Below are positions 16,736 to 25,896 of a DNA stretch of 64,000 nt, one piece after another. Made by a program: the position numbers and the translations under genes. The first letter of the stretch is position 1. Each line of letters opens with the position of its first letter. The DNA comes from Microbacterium rhizosphaerae (GTDB taxonomy: Bacteria > Actinomycetota > Actinomycetes > Actinomycetales > Microbacteriaceae), in contig NZ_CP139368.1 of assembly GCF_034120055.1 (NCBI RefSeq), positions 3,410,001 to 3,474,000 on the forward strand, read 5' to 3'. The notes beneath the pieces were generated by a model that was not told the origin of the DNA, did no database searches, and worked only from the letters and a program-made list of their open reading frames with translations.

Positions 16736-16753
16736 GGTCGCCTCACGGCGACC
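16736..16753 (-). terminator. intercistronic hairpin
   Basis: GGTCGCC-TCAC-GGCGACC forms a perfect 7-bp stem just downstream of the permease-prefix gene and 40 nt before the ATPase start. It lacks a T tract, so it is more likely an attenuating or RNA-processing hairpin than a full terminator. Confidence 0.4.
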
Positions 16754-16758
16754 GGGGT

Positions 16759-17637
16759 TCAGGACCGGTGGCCGAACAGCATGCGGCCGAGCACGAACAT
16801 CCACACGGCGAGGCCGACCGCGAGGGCGACGGGGGCCCACCACCACCCGGCGGTGAAGGCGAGAACGGCCGCCGCTGCGAACGTGAGCACCCAGATCCCG
16901 ACCGTGTAGACGCCGAATCGCGCTGCCGTCGCGGGCTCCTCCTCGAACCGGTTCGGCGGCTGCGCGCCGCGCGCCTGCCGCGTCCACGCCTTGTGCCGGT
17001 TGGTCGTCGTCGCACCGAGCCATGCGAGCAGGGCGATGGATGCCACGAACAGCACAGCCGCGACCACGACCAGCCACAGCTGGTCGAGGTGTGCGGCGAA
17101 CGTCCCGCCGAGCGCGAGCGCCGCGAGGGTCCCGCCCGTGCCGAGGCCGAAGCCGACGGCCCGGCCGACCGGCAGCGGGTGATTGGTCGTCGTCTCCTGC
17201 TGCAGCGCGTCGGCGGTCACGAATCCCAGAGCGAGGGCCACGACGGCGCCGAGACCGAGCATCCCGGCCGTGGAGATGTCGAGGAGGCCGCTCTTGCCGA
17301 GCACGAAGAGCACGACGGCGACCGCGGCCACGAGGCTCAGCACGACCGTGCGGACGACGAATGCCGGCCGGGGACGCACGCGGTGGCGCAGCGCGAGCGC
17401 GGTGTAGTCGTCGCGGACGGGCGTGGCATCGGGCGCATCCTCGAGGAGGGCGCGGATGTCGCCCAGCTCGGCGATCGCGCGGCGCGCGGCATCCGTCGGC
17501 GACACGCCGGACGCCTCGAGCTCGTCGGCCCGCGCGATGAGGTTGGCGCGGATCTCCTCCTTCAGGTCCTGCGTGTCGGGGGTCATCTCGACGCCCGCGA
17601 ACGCCTCATCGAGCAGCCGGTGGATGTCGTTGTTCAT
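16759..17637 (-). CDS. permease prefix / HAAS-domain membrane protein
   Basis: A 292-residue protein. The first 75 residues form a soluble helical domain (LKEEIRANLIARADELEASG, then DAARRAIAELGD) typical of the HAAS/permease-prefix region found beside PadR regulators. It is followed by about six transmembrane segments and a short basic tail. Such proteins are usually encoded between PadR and an ABC exporter and may link the exporter to stress sensing. Its ATG overlaps the PadR stop codon (ATGA), so expression is coupled to the regulator. Confidence 0.85.
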   Translation of the reverse strand: MNNDIHRLLDEAFAGVEMTPDTQDLKEEIRANLIARADELEASGVSPTDAARRAIAELGDIRALLEDAPDATPVRDDYTALALRHRVRPRPAFVVRTVVLSLVAAVAVVLFVLGKSGLLDISTAGMLGLGAVVALALGFVTADALQQETTTNHPLPVGRAVGFGLGTGGTLAALALGGTFAAHLDQLWLVVVAAVLFVASIALLAWLGATTTNRHKAWTRQARGAQPPNRFEEEPATAARFGVYTVGIWVLTFAAAAVLAFTAGWWWAPVALAVGLAVWMFVLGRMLFGHRS

Positions 17638-17984
17638 TTCGTTTCCTTCACGTCGAGAAGAGAGTCGATGATCGCGCGGGTCGCAACCCAGGCCGCGACG
17701 TTCGAGGTGTAGACGGCGCGGCCGGCGTCGGTGATCCGGTAGTACTTGCGGCGCCCGCCCTGGGTCTCGTCGCCCCAGTAGGACTCGACGAGCCCGTCCT
17801 TCTCCAGGCGGCGGTACGTGGCATAGAGAGTGGCTTCCTTGATCTCGCGGTCGCCGCCGGTGGCATCCCGGATCGCCTTGTAGATCTCGAAGCCGTAGCG
17901 GTCGCCGCGGCGCAGCACCCCGAGCACGATCGTGTCGGTATGGCCACGCAGCAGGTCGGCCGCGAAAGCGTCGTCGTTGGTCAT
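17634..17984 (-). CDS. PadR family transcriptional regulator
   Basis: A 116-residue winged-helix regulator. YGFEIYKAIRDATG is the first half of the DNA-binding domain, ATLYATYRRLEKDGLVESYW is the recognition helix and start of the wing, and GGRRKYYRITDAGR is the conserved strand pair. The short C-terminal helix should mediate dimerisation. It heads a four-gene operon with the permease-prefix protein and the ABC exporter, which it probably represses until a drug binds. TACAGT lies 7 nt before the ATG, so the transcript may be leaderless. Confidence 0.92.
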   Translation of the reverse strand: MTNDDAFAADLLRGHTDTIVLGVLRRGDRYGFEIYKAIRDATGGDREIKEATLYATYRRLEKDGLVESYWGDETQGGRRKYYRITDAGRAVYTSNVAAWVATRAIIDSLLDVKETK

Positions 17985-17985
17985 G

Positions 17986-18011
17986 TCAAGTACTGTATCA
18001 GATCAAGTACT
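17986..18011. promoter_or_regulatory. putative PadR operator (direct repeat over the start site)
   Basis: TCAAGTACT occurs at 17986-17994 and again at 18003-18011, a 17-bp period, in an AT-richer patch directly upstream of the PadR ATG. Each copy contains the palindrome AGTACT. The -10-like TACAGT (minus strand) lies partly within the repeat, so PadR binding would block its own promoter. A diverged third copy may sit at 18021-18032 (AACTACTTGG). Confidence 0.55.
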
Positions 18012-18060
18012 AGTCCGCACCAACTACTTGGCGTGGCCATTCAGGCGGGACCGGCTGCGG

Positions 18061-18918
18061 TCAGCTGACGAGCAGGCGCTTGCGCTCCGCATCGACGTCG
18101 TAGGTCGCCGCCGGCCAGCGCGGATCGATGTCCTGCAGCGCGCGGATCAGCAGCTGCTGCACCGCGAGGCGCGCATACCACTTGCGGTTGGCCGGTACGA
18201 CGAACCAGGGCGCATCCGCCGTCGAGGTGCGCTCGAACGCGACCTGGTAGGCATCCATGTAGTCGGGCCACAGGCGACGCTCGTCGATGTCGCCGGGGTT
18301 GTACTTCCAGTGCTTGTCGGGGCGGTCCAGACGCGCCATGAGACGCGTGCGCTGCTCGTCGCGCGAGATGTGCAGCATGACCTTGACGACGCGGGTGCCG
18401 GCATCCGTCAATCGCTTCTCGAAGTCGACGATCGCTCCGTACCGGCGCTCGATCTCGTCGGCCGAGGCGAGTCGGCGGACGCGTCCGATCAGGACGTCCT
18501 CGTAGTGGGAGCGGTCGAAGACGCCGATCATCCCGGTCTCGGGTGTGCGCTTCTCGATGCGCCACAGGAAGTCGTGGGCGAGCTCCTCCTCGGTCGGCTT
18601 CTTGAACGCCGTCAGCCACACGCCCTGAGGATCGACGCTTCCCATCACGTGCCGGACGATGCCACCCTTGCCCGCGGTGTCCATCGCCTGCAGCACGAGG
18701 AGCACGGATGTGTGGCGCCCTCCGCCGCGGCTCGACGCGAACAGGCGCTCCTGCAGCTCGTCGAGCTGCGCGGCACCCCGTGCGAGATCGTCTTCACCGT
18801 CGCTCTTGCCGCCGTCGTAGGCAGGCGTCGCCTCGGCATCGACGTCGGCGAGCCGAAAGCCCTCGCCCACGCGCAGCAGCTCGGCGACGTCCGCCGTCCA
18901 GGAGATCTTCTTCGACAT
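18061..18918 (-). CDS. polyphosphate kinase 2 (PPK2) family protein
   Basis: A 285-residue kinase that transfers phosphate between polyphosphate and nucleotides. The Walker A-like motif MDTAGKGG (79-86), the Walker B-like motif FDRSHYEDVL (134-143) and the lid arginines (RTRLMARLDRPDKHWKY) are all present. WFVVPANRKWYARL near the C-terminus is also typical. Which nucleotide it phosphorylates (AMP, ADP or GDP) cannot be decided by eye. The ATG at 18918 has AGGA 7 nt upstream. It looks like a single-gene unit between PadR and menD. Confidence 0.93.
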   Translation of the reverse strand: MSKKISWTADVAELLRVGEGFRLADVDAEATPAYDGGKSDGEDDLARGAAQLDELQERLFASSRGGGRHTSVLLVLQAMDTAGKGGIVRHVMGSVDPQGVWLTAFKKPTEEELAHDFLWRIEKRTPETGMIGVFDRSHYEDVLIGRVRRLASADEIERRYGAIVDFEKRLTDAGTRVVKVMLHISRDEQRTRLMARLDRPDKHWKYNPGDIDERRLWPDYMDAYQVAFERTSTADAPWFVVPANRKWYARLAVQQLLIRALQDIDPRWPAATYDVDAERKRLLVS

Positions 18919-18989
18919 GTGCACATCCTGGCGGATCGCACGGCCGCACGACACCCGCTCGCCGAGAGGGCGTCCCGATGCTCGGAGCC

Positions 18990-20858
18990 TCAGCGCTCGA
19001 GCGGGACCTCGACGAGCTGCGGCCCGCGCACCGGCGAGGTGAGCGCCTCGTCGAGGGCGGAGCGCGTCGAGACGACGATGTGCTCCCACCCGTATGCCGC
19101 CGCGAGCTCCGCCAGGCGAACGCGCTGCGGTGTGTACATGACCCGATCCATGTCGGCGGGTGCCGCGATGCCCGCGACCTCGAGATCGTCGAAGATCGTG
19201 CCGCCGCCGTCGTTTCCGACGATGACCTGGATGCGTGGTGCGACCTCGGACGGCGGCACCAGGAGCGCGCCGACATCGTGCAGCAGCGCGAGGTCGCCCA
19301 GGAGGACGCGCGTGATTCCCGCTGCGCCGCGTGCCTGCGAGACGAGGGCGATGCCGAGCGCGGTGGAGACTGTGCCGTCGATGCCCGCCAGCCCCCGGTT
19401 CGCATGGACGGGCACCTTCTTGCCCGGCAGCACGGCGTCGGCGACCCGCACCAGACGCGACGACCCGAAGACGAGACGGTCGTGCGGCCAGGACGCCCGC
19501 CAGACCGCGTCGACGAGCGCGACCCGATCGACGGGTGCGCGCAGCACGCCGACCTCTGCGGCGATCGCGCCGAGCCGCTCATGCGGGACGGCGGACGACA
19601 GGCCGGCCGCGTCAGGCGGCGGCGGGGCGAGATCGACGGATGCGTCGCGCGACGCGTGCATCCACTCCGCCAGCCACTCGCGGTCGGCCTCGCCGCCGCC
19701 GACGGCGACCCGCGCGACCGAGGCGGTCTCGCCGTTGAGATTCAGCGGCTCCCCCGGTCCGCGGAGGGCGATGACCTCGACATCTGCGCGCGACAGCAGC
19801 GCCGTGACCTCACGGCTCAGGGTGGGATGACCGAAGACGACGGCGCGCTCGATGCGTCCGCCGAGCTCGGGATCGCGCAGCAGCTGCCGGTAGCCGTGCA
19901 CGACACGCCGGCCGTAGCGGGCGCCGCTGACGATCTCGGCGATGAGCGGCCAATTGCCGACGTGCGCGAGGATCTCGGCGTCCGGCCCGGCGTCGGCCCC
20001 GGCGATCACGACGGTGCGCGGTCCGCGTGCCAGGACGACGGTGGCGTCGTCGACGGGCTCGTCGGTCTCGCCGACGCCTCCGCCGCCCTGGTAGAGGGCT
20101 CCCGAAGCGTCGTCCTCGGGCAGGATGTCGGGGTCGAGGTCGACGGGATGCTGCGTCTCGTCCCGCTCGCCGGCGCTGTCGCGGTCCGCGACCGGATCGA
20201 CCGGGACGTGAGCGGCCGTGAACCAATCGGGCAGGCGACCGGCCAGCGGCTCGCGGTAAGGAAGGTTCAGGTGCACGGGACCGGCCGGGATCTCGTCCGT
20301 GCCGAGCGCGGCGCGCAGCGCCTCGAGAGCGACGGACCGCAGCACGGCGGTCTGCTCGCCCGTCCCGTCGGGGTCGACGGCATCGGGCACCGGGAGATCG
20401 GCATCCATCCGCACCGCCGCCCCGTACACGCCCGGCTGCCGGGTGGTCTGGTTCGCGCCGACGCCGCGCAGCTCGGGCGGCCGGTCGGCGGTCAGCAGCA
20501 GGAGCGGCACCCCCGAGTGGTGCGCCTCGAGCACGGCGGGCAGCAGGTTCGCGACCGCGGTGCCCGAGGTGCAGACGACGGCGGCCGGCATCCCCGACTC
20601 GCGTCCGATGCCGAGCGCGAGGAAGCCCGACACACGCTCGTCGATGCGCACATGCAGATCGATCGCGTCCGCGTGTGCCAGGTGCGCAGCGACGAGAGCA
20701 AGGGCCTGCGATCGCGACCCGGGGCTCAGGACGACGTGGCGCACGCCGGCATCGACGAGGGCGCCCAGCAGTGAGGCCGCGGCATCCGACGCGGGGGATG
20801 CATCCGAGGGGACCGCTGAGACGTCCACGCCGTCGGCGACGGTATGCGCGCCGCCCAC
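18990..20858 (-). CDS. menD: 2-succinyl-5-enolpyruvyl-6-hydroxy-3-cyclohexene-1-carboxylate synthase
   Basis: A 622-residue thiamine-diphosphate enzyme that joins isochorismate and 2-oxoglutarate in menaquinone synthesis. SPGSRSQALALVAAH near the N-terminus binds substrate, and CTSGTAVANLLPAVLEAHH follows. HANRGLAGIDGTVSTALG and GDLALLHDVGALL with GNDGGGTIF form the ThDP/Mg site. It is longer than usual (about 550-580) because of an acidic, low-complexity insert around residues 210-250 (DLDPDILPEDDASGALYQ and following), between two domains. The GTG start lies 1 nt after the stop codon of the PLDc_N gene, so both share the promoter at 21381. The frame is open further upstream but lacks conserved sequence. 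Confidence 0.93.
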   Translation of the reverse strand: MGGAHTVADGVDVSAVPSDASPASDAAASLLGALVDAGVRHVVLSPGSRSQALALVAAHLAHADAIDLHVRIDERVSGFLALGIGRESGMPAAVVCTSGTAVANLLPAVLEAHHSGVPLLLLTADRPPELRGVGANQTTRQPGVYGAAVRMDADLPVPDAVDPDGTGEQTAVLRSVALEALRAALGTDEIPAGPVHLNLPYREPLAGRLPDWFTAAHVPVDPVADRDSAGERDETQHPVDLDPDILPEDDASGALYQGGGGVGETDEPVDDATVVLARGPRTVVIAGADAGPDAEILAHVGNWPLIAEIVSGARYGRRVVHGYRQLLRDPELGGRIERAVVFGHPTLSREVTALLSRADVEVIALRGPGEPLNLNGETASVARVAVGGGEADREWLAEWMHASRDASVDLAPPPPDAAGLSSAVPHERLGAIAAEVGVLRAPVDRVALVDAVWRASWPHDRLVFGSSRLVRVADAVLPGKKVPVHANRGLAGIDGTVSTALGIALVSQARGAAGITRVLLGDLALLHDVGALLVPPSEVAPRIQVIVGNDGGGTIFDDLEVAGIAAPADMDRVMYTPQRVRLAELAAAYGWEHIVVSTRSALDEALTSPVRGPQLVEVPLER

Positions 20859-20859
20859 G

Positions 20860-21381
20860 TCAGCCGTTCGCTCCGTGCCGCCCGAGCCCGTCCCCGTCGC
20901 CGTCCCTGGAGGAGGTGTCGTCCGTCGAGGACGACGGCGTCGGCGCCCCGTCGGCGTTGCGGCGCGGCTTGCCCGGCCGGTCGGAATCGGGCCTGGCCTT
21001 GTCGGGCTTGGGAGGCTTGTCGCCGCGCGCCTTGTCGCCCTTGGACTGCGGCGGGAGATCGTCCTCGGCGTCGAGGCGGGCGAGCTCCTCCTCCAGCTGG
21101 CGGATGCGCTCGTCCTGCGCCGACAGCGGAGACACCGACCGCAGGAAGGCGGGGTCGTCATCCGGCGAGTCGGGGATCGTGATCGCGACGTCGCGGGCGC
21201 GAACGCGCCCGACCCAGAACCAGAGGATGCCGCCGAGCACGGGGATGAGGATCACGATGAGGATCCAGACGGGCTTGCTCACTCCGCGGTGCCGGATCGA
21301 CGGCTGCGCGGCGCAGTCGATGACGCTGAAGACCCAGAACATCAGGACCAGCGGCACCAGGATGATCAGCAACCGCGTCAC
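20860..21381 (-). CDS. PLDc_N domain membrane protein
   Basis: A 173-residue protein with two N-terminal transmembrane segments (LLIILVPLVLMFWVFSVID, then PVWILIVILIPVLGGILWFWVG) matching the PLDc_N arrangement. A coiled-coil-prone stretch (AQDERIRQLEEELARLDAEDD) and a charged Lys/Pro/Asp-rich tail of about 60 residues follow. PLDc_N alone is a membrane anchor of unknown role, and no phospholipase domain follows. The start GTG is preceded by TAGGAT-GAAGCT, the leaderless pattern. It precedes menD by 1 nt and is divergent from the DUF4229 gene. Confidence 0.8.
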   Translation of the reverse strand: MTRLLIILVPLVLMFWVFSVIDCAAQPSIRHRGVSKPVWILIVILIPVLGGILWFWVGRVRARDVAITIPDSPDDDPAFLRSVSPLSAQDERIRQLEEELARLDAEDDLPPQSKGDKARGDKPPKPDKARPDSDRPGKPRRNADGAPTPSSSTDDTSSRDGDGDGLGRHGANG

Positions 21382-21417
21382 AGCTTCATCCTAGGGTGGC
21401 GCGCCTAGGATGGCTCT
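21382..21417. promoter_or_regulatory. symmetrical back-to-back leaderless promoters
   Basis: CATCCTAGG (21387-21395) and CCTAGGATG (21404-21412) are a perfect 9-bp inverted repeat with an 8-bp centre. Each arm carries a TAGGAT hexamer positioned 6 nt before a GTG start: minus strand for the PLDc_N-menD operon, plus strand for DUF4229. The two start codons are only 36 bp apart. Confidence 0.65.
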
Positions 21418-21774
21418 GTGAGAATCCGCTCCACCCTGGTGTATTCGGTGCTGCGGCTCCTGGCTTTCCTCGTGCCGTTCGGCATCATGATGCTGTTCCC
21501 GGTGTTCCAGCAGCTGTACTGGCTCGCGGCGGTCTTCGCCGCCCTCATCGGCCTCAGCCTGTCGATGCTCTTCCTGCGCCGTCCCCTGAACGAGATGTCC
21601 GCGGGCATCGCCGAGCGTCGCGCGGCGCACCCGCGGAAGAAGCCCTCGGACGAGGACCTCGAGGATGCCGCGGACGACGCGATGCACGAGTACGACGACT
21701 CCGGCGTCCCCGCAGCACCCGCCGACGCGCCCGCGGATGCCGCGGCGTCCCGCCGGCGCGACGACCAGAGCTGA
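21418..21774 (+). CDS. DUF4229 domain-containing membrane protein
   Basis: A 118-residue actinobacterial protein with two transmembrane segments (TLVYSVLRLLAFLVPFGIMM and LAAVFAALIGLSLSMLFL). The basic loop RRPLNEMSAGIAERR and an acidic Ala-rich tail follow. This matches DUF4229, a small family often found near menaquinone genes in Actinobacteria but without known function. The start GTG follows TAGGAT-GGCTCT. It converges with menA, whose stop codon lies 27 bp away. Confidence 0.82.
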   Translation: MRIRSTLVYSVLRLLAFLVPFGIMMLFPVFQQLYWLAAVFAALIGLSLSMLFLRRPLNEMSAGIAERRAAHPRKKPSDEDLEDAADDAMHEYDDSGVPAAPADAPADAAASRRRDDQS

Positions 21775-21801
21775 CGGCCGCGGCTCGAGGCCGGCGCCGG
21801 C

Positions 21802-22764
21802 TCAGCCGACGAAGGCCCAGAACAGCAGCGCGGCATAGAGCAGCGAGCCGAACGAGGTCAGCGACAGCGCGACCACGAGCTCGCGCGGCGCCTTGTACGT
21901 CCACACGATGAGGATGGCGGGCCCGAGCAGCAGCAGCGTCATGAGGGTCAGCCACGCGATCGGGTAGAAGACCGCGATGAGCACGCCGATCGCGAGCGCG
22001 AGGGCGACGAGCACGGTGTAGAACACCTGCGTGCCACGGCGACCGATGCGCACCGACAGCGTCATCTTGCCTGCCGCGCGGTCCTGGTCGATGTCGCGCA
22101 GGTTGTTCGCGAGCAGCACGGCGCAGGCGAAGAATCCCGCTGCGACAGCGCCGAACCACGCCTCCTGAGGGAGGACGCGCACCTGGATCCACGTCGTGCC
22201 GAGCGTCGCGACGAGGCCGAAGAACACGAAGACGAACAGTTCGCCGAGGCCCGCGTAGCCGTACGGCCGCTTGCCGCCCGTGTAGAACCACGCGGCGACG
22301 ATGCACAGTGCCCCGACCGCGATGAGCCACCACTGCTGCGTGCGGACGACGAGGGCCAGGCCCGACAGCGCGGCGAGCGCGAAGAAGACCAGCGCGACCG
22401 TGAGAACCGCGCGGGGCTTGGCGCGGCCGGCGCCCGTCAGCCGTGCGGGGCCGACCCGGAAGGCGTCGGTGCCGCGCACGCCGTCGCTGTAGTCGTTGGC
22501 GTAGTTCACGCCGATCTGCAGGAAGACCGCGACCGCCAGGCATCCGAGCGCCAGCACCCAGTGCAGCAGCCCGTCGACGAGGTGTGCAGCGCCGGTTCCG
22601 ATGATCACCGGGGCGACAGCCAGGGGCAGCGTGCGCAGGCGTGCGGCTCCGACCCAATCGCGGAAGGTGGCCGGCTTCACGGCGACCTCGGGTCTCTTGG
22701 CGGGGTTGCCGCTTCGTCCGCTCGCCTTGCCGCGCCTGCCGTTCTTCGCTGTGCTCGCTGCCAC
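21802..22764 (-). CDS. menA: 1,4-dihydroxy-2-naphthoate polyprenyltransferase
   Basis: A 320-residue membrane prenyltransferase that attaches the polyprenyl chain to DHNA. The first Asp-rich motif NYANDYSDGVRGTD (87-100) and the second, DIDQDRAAGKMT, bind the prenyl diphosphate via Mg2+. About eight to nine transmembrane helices follow a 35-residue Lys/Arg-rich N-terminal extension (STAKNGRRGKASGRSG). The start GTG at 22764 is set by TATGAT exactly 6 nt upstream, the best -10 box of the window. A longer open frame exists but has no other support. Confidence 0.93.
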   Translation of the reverse strand: MAASTAKNGRRGKASGRSGNPAKRPEVAVKPATFRDWVGAARLRTLPLAVAPVIIGTGAAHLVDGLLHWVLALGCLAVAVFLQIGVNYANDYSDGVRGTDAFRVGPARLTGAGRAKPRAVLTVALVFFALAALSGLALVVRTQQWWLIAVGALCIVAAWFYTGGKRPYGYAGLGELFVFVFFGLVATLGTTWIQVRVLPQEAWFGAVAAGFFACAVLLANNLRDIDQDRAAGKMTLSVRIGRRGTQVFYTVLVALALAIGVLIAVFYPIAWLTLMTLLLLGPAILIVWTYKAPRELVVALSLTSFGSLLYAALLFWAFVG

Positions 22765-22776
22765 CCCCGCATCATA
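22765..22776 (-). promoter_or_regulatory. leaderless menA promoter (TATGAT)
   Basis: On the minus strand TATGAT (22776-22771) is followed by GCGGGG and then the menA GTG. A transcription start 6-7 nt downstream of the -10 box would be the first base of the start codon. Confidence 0.6.
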
Positions 22777-22827
22777 CGGGTCGCGCACATGCCTCTCGAT
22801 GTCCGACCACGGGAGGACGATGTCCTC

Positions 22828-23202
22828 ATGCTGAGCATCGGATCCATCGTGCTGACCGTGGAGGACCTGCCGCGGGCGCGCGCCTTCTGGAGTGCCGCCC
22901 TGGGGTACGTCGACCGCGGCGAGCCGAGCGACGACTGGGTCATCCTCGACCCGCCGGACAAAGGCGGGTGGAACGGCCCCGGGACGAGCATCGCGCTGTC
23001 GGTGACGGGCTACCCGCAGCACTATCCGCCGCGGCTGCACCTCGACCTGTACGCCGACGACCCGTCGGCGCAGATCGCGCGGCTACGGGGACTCGGGGCG
23101 CGCGAGGTCGATTGGCACGGATATCCGGACGGCGCCGACTACATCGTGCTCGAGGACACCGAGGGCAACCGGTTCTGCGTCGTCGACGTCTCGGATCGCT
23201 GA
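22828..23202 (+). CDS. VOC family protein (glyoxalase/bleomycin resistance fold)
   Basis: A 124-residue protein of the vicinal-oxygen-chelate fold. LSIGSIVLTVEDLPRARAFW starts the first beta-alpha-beta-beta-beta module and RLHLDLYADDPSAQIARL the second. HLDL and the final YIVLEDTEGNRFCVV supply the usual metal-site positions. The reaction cannot be deduced, since the family covers dioxygenases, isomerases and drug-binding proteins. The ATG at 22828 is preferred because GGGAGGA lies 10 nt upstream and the fold begins at once. An ATG at 22790 would add 13 residues. Confidence 0.85.
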   Translation: MLSIGSIVLTVEDLPRARAFWSAALGYVDRGEPSDDWVILDPPDKGGWNGPGTSIALSVTGYPQHYPPRLHLDLYADDPSAQIARLRGLGAREVDWHGYPDGADYIVLEDTEGNRFCVVDVSDR

Positions 23203-23211
23203 CCCGACGGA

Positions 23212-24338
23212 TCAGGCGAGTCCGCGACGGATCTGCTCACGGTCGGGCTTGCCCGACGACAGCTCGGGGATCGCGTCGACGCGCACGAGCCGCGCGGGCC
23301 GCGCCGGCGACCCGACTTCGGCCGCGACGACCGCACGCGCCTTGGCGAGAAGAGCCGAGTCCTGGTCGCTCCAGCCGGCGACGACGATGACGGATGCTTC
23401 GCCCCACCGCTCGTCCGGCACTCCGACGACCACAGCATGCTCGAGGCCCGTGACCGTGTGCACGGCACGTTCGACGCGGTCGAGGGAGATGTTGATGCCG
23501 CCCGACACGATGACGTTGTCGATGCGGCCGCGTACCCGCAGCACGCCGTCCTCGATGACGCCCGCGTCTCCGGTGCGGTACCACCGGGTGCCGTCCGCAT
23601 CGCGGGGGAAGACCGCATCCGCCAGCGCGTCGTCGCCGAGATATCCGGTCGCGAGGGTCGGGCCGGACAGCTGGACCTCGGCGTCGACGATGCGCGCCTC
23701 GACCCCGCGGAGGGGAACGCCGTCGTAGACGCATCCGCCGCTGGTCTCTGTCGATCCGTAGGTCCGCACGATCCGCGCCCCGAGGTCGACGGCGCGGTCG
23801 CGGACGGCGGGCGGCAGCGCCTGTCCCCCGACGAGAATCGCCTCGAACGAGCGCAGTGCGCGGGCGGTCTCGGCGTCGGTGGCCGCCGCGTCGAGCAGTC
23901 GCGAGAGCTGCGCCGGCACGAGCGAGGTATAGGTCGGGCCGCCCTCGCGGCGGGCGAGCGATAGGGCCGCCGTCGTGAACGACGCCGGCGAGAACGCACC
24001 CTCGAGGATCGCCGGCTCGCGGCCGGCGACGAGCGCCCGCACGAGCACCTGGAGCCCGGCGACGTAGCTCGCGGGCAGCGCCAGCAGCCACGACCCGTCG
24101 CCGATGCGCGCCGCGGTCGCGAGGGCGCTGGCCGTGAGCGCATCCCGGCTGAGCACGACGGATTTCGGGATGCCCGTCGACCCCGACGTCGTCACCACGA
24201 CGGCGGTGCGGTCGGGCACGATCCCGTGCGCCGGTGCGAGCATGCCGAGACCGAGGGCCGGTCCGCGTCCGACCAGGGCACCCCTGAGGGCCTGCAGCAC
24301 GTCGTGCGGGTCGTCCCCCGAGAGGGGCTCGAGCCTCA

Positions 24339-24339
<1 letters not shown>
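23212..24339 (-). CDS. menE: o-succinylbenzoate--CoA ligase
   Basis: A 375-residue AMP-forming acyl-CoA synthetase, shorter than general acyl-CoA ligases as expected for actinobacterial MenE. VVTTSGSTGIPKSVVLS is the phosphate-binding loop and TYGSTETSGG the A5 motif. YRTGDAGVIEDGVLRVRGRIDN is the hinge, and LSSGKPDREQIRRG near the end contains the catalytic lysine. It activates o-succinylbenzoate before ring closure by MenB. The ATG shares one base with the menB stop codon (TGATG), so the pair is translationally coupled. Confidence 0.92.
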
Positions 24340-25271
<932 letters not shown>

Positions 25272-25362
25272 CGGTCCAGCCTACGCGCGGGGGCTGCAGT
25301 GCCATCGGTCGCGCGGCGTCACACGCCCGCAGCAGCGTCAGGGCGACCCCTACCCTGGAGAC
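25272..25362. promoter_or_regulatory. divergent leaderless promoters (menB / lipoprotein-ECF)
   Basis: Minus strand: TAGGCT (25283-25278) lies 6 nt before the menB GTG. Plus strand: TACCCT (25351-25356) lies 6 nt before the lipoprotein GTG. I see no cobalamin-riboswitch-like structure, and 91 bp is too short for one. Confidence 0.55.
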
Positions 25363-25896
25363 GTGACACTCCGCTCCGCACTCGCTGCTGCCACCGCATC
25401 CGCCGCCCTCGTCCTCGCTCTCGCCGGCTGCTCGTCCGCGACACCGGCAGCAGGATCCTCCGCGTCGCCCACGGCGACCGCTGGCGCGACGTGCGCAGGG
25501 GTCACGGTCATCGTCGATCCGGGCGACCTGAAGGTGCCGGCATCCGACAAGAAGAAGACGTGCGTCGCGACCGACGCGCCGATCACCGCCGCCCAGGCCC
25601 TCACGAAGGCCGCAGTGACGACGGAGGGCACGAAGCAGTACGGCGACCAGGTCGTGTGCCGTGTGAACGGCATCCCGTCGGCGCAGCTCGACATCCCCGC
25701 ATCCGACGGCAGCACGTACCACGAGCAGTGCCAGGGGATGCCGGCTGCCTTCGCCTACTGGGCGCTGTGGCTGAAGCCCGCCGGGGGCACGTGGGCGTAT
25801 GCGCAGGAGGGCATGTCCACCCAGAAGGTCGAGCCCGGACAGAGCATCGAGCTGCTGTTCACCCTCAACGACAAGCCCACCACTCCCGCACCATGA
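25363..25896 (+). CDS. lipoprotein, transcobalamin-like (DUF4430-like), ECF partner
   Basis: A 177-residue secreted lipoprotein. A short signal peptide ends in LALAGC with the lipidated cysteine at residue 23, followed by a Ser/Thr/Ala linker. The mature domain has a beta-rich pattern, and WALWLKPAGGTWAYAQEGMS followed by VEPGQSIELLF resembles the C-terminal transcobalamin-like DUF4430 domain. It contains three further cysteines that could form a disulfide. Its stop codon overlaps the ECF start as ATGA, so it likely captures the importer's substrate, plausibly a corrinoid. The family call is by pattern only. Confidence 0.75.
   Translation: MTLRSALAAATASAALVLALAGCSSATPAAGSSASPTATAGATCAGVTVIVDPGDLKVPASDKKKTCVATDAPITAAQALTKAAVTTEGTKQYGDQVVCRVNGIPSAQLDIPASDGSTYHEQCQGMPAAFAYWALWLKPAGGTWAYAQEGMSTQKVEPGQSIELLFTLNDKPTTPAP

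Noticed and set aside
21775..21801. Terminator between DUF4229 and menA
   Set aside because: The GCCGGCGCCGGC palindrome leaves almost no loop, and the flanking pairing is imperfect; support is too weak to list as a feature.
25272..25362. Cobalamin riboswitch before the lipoprotein-ECF operon
   Set aside because: The gap is only 91 bp, shared with the menB promoter, and a leaderless start is predicted. No B12-box-like sequence was seen.
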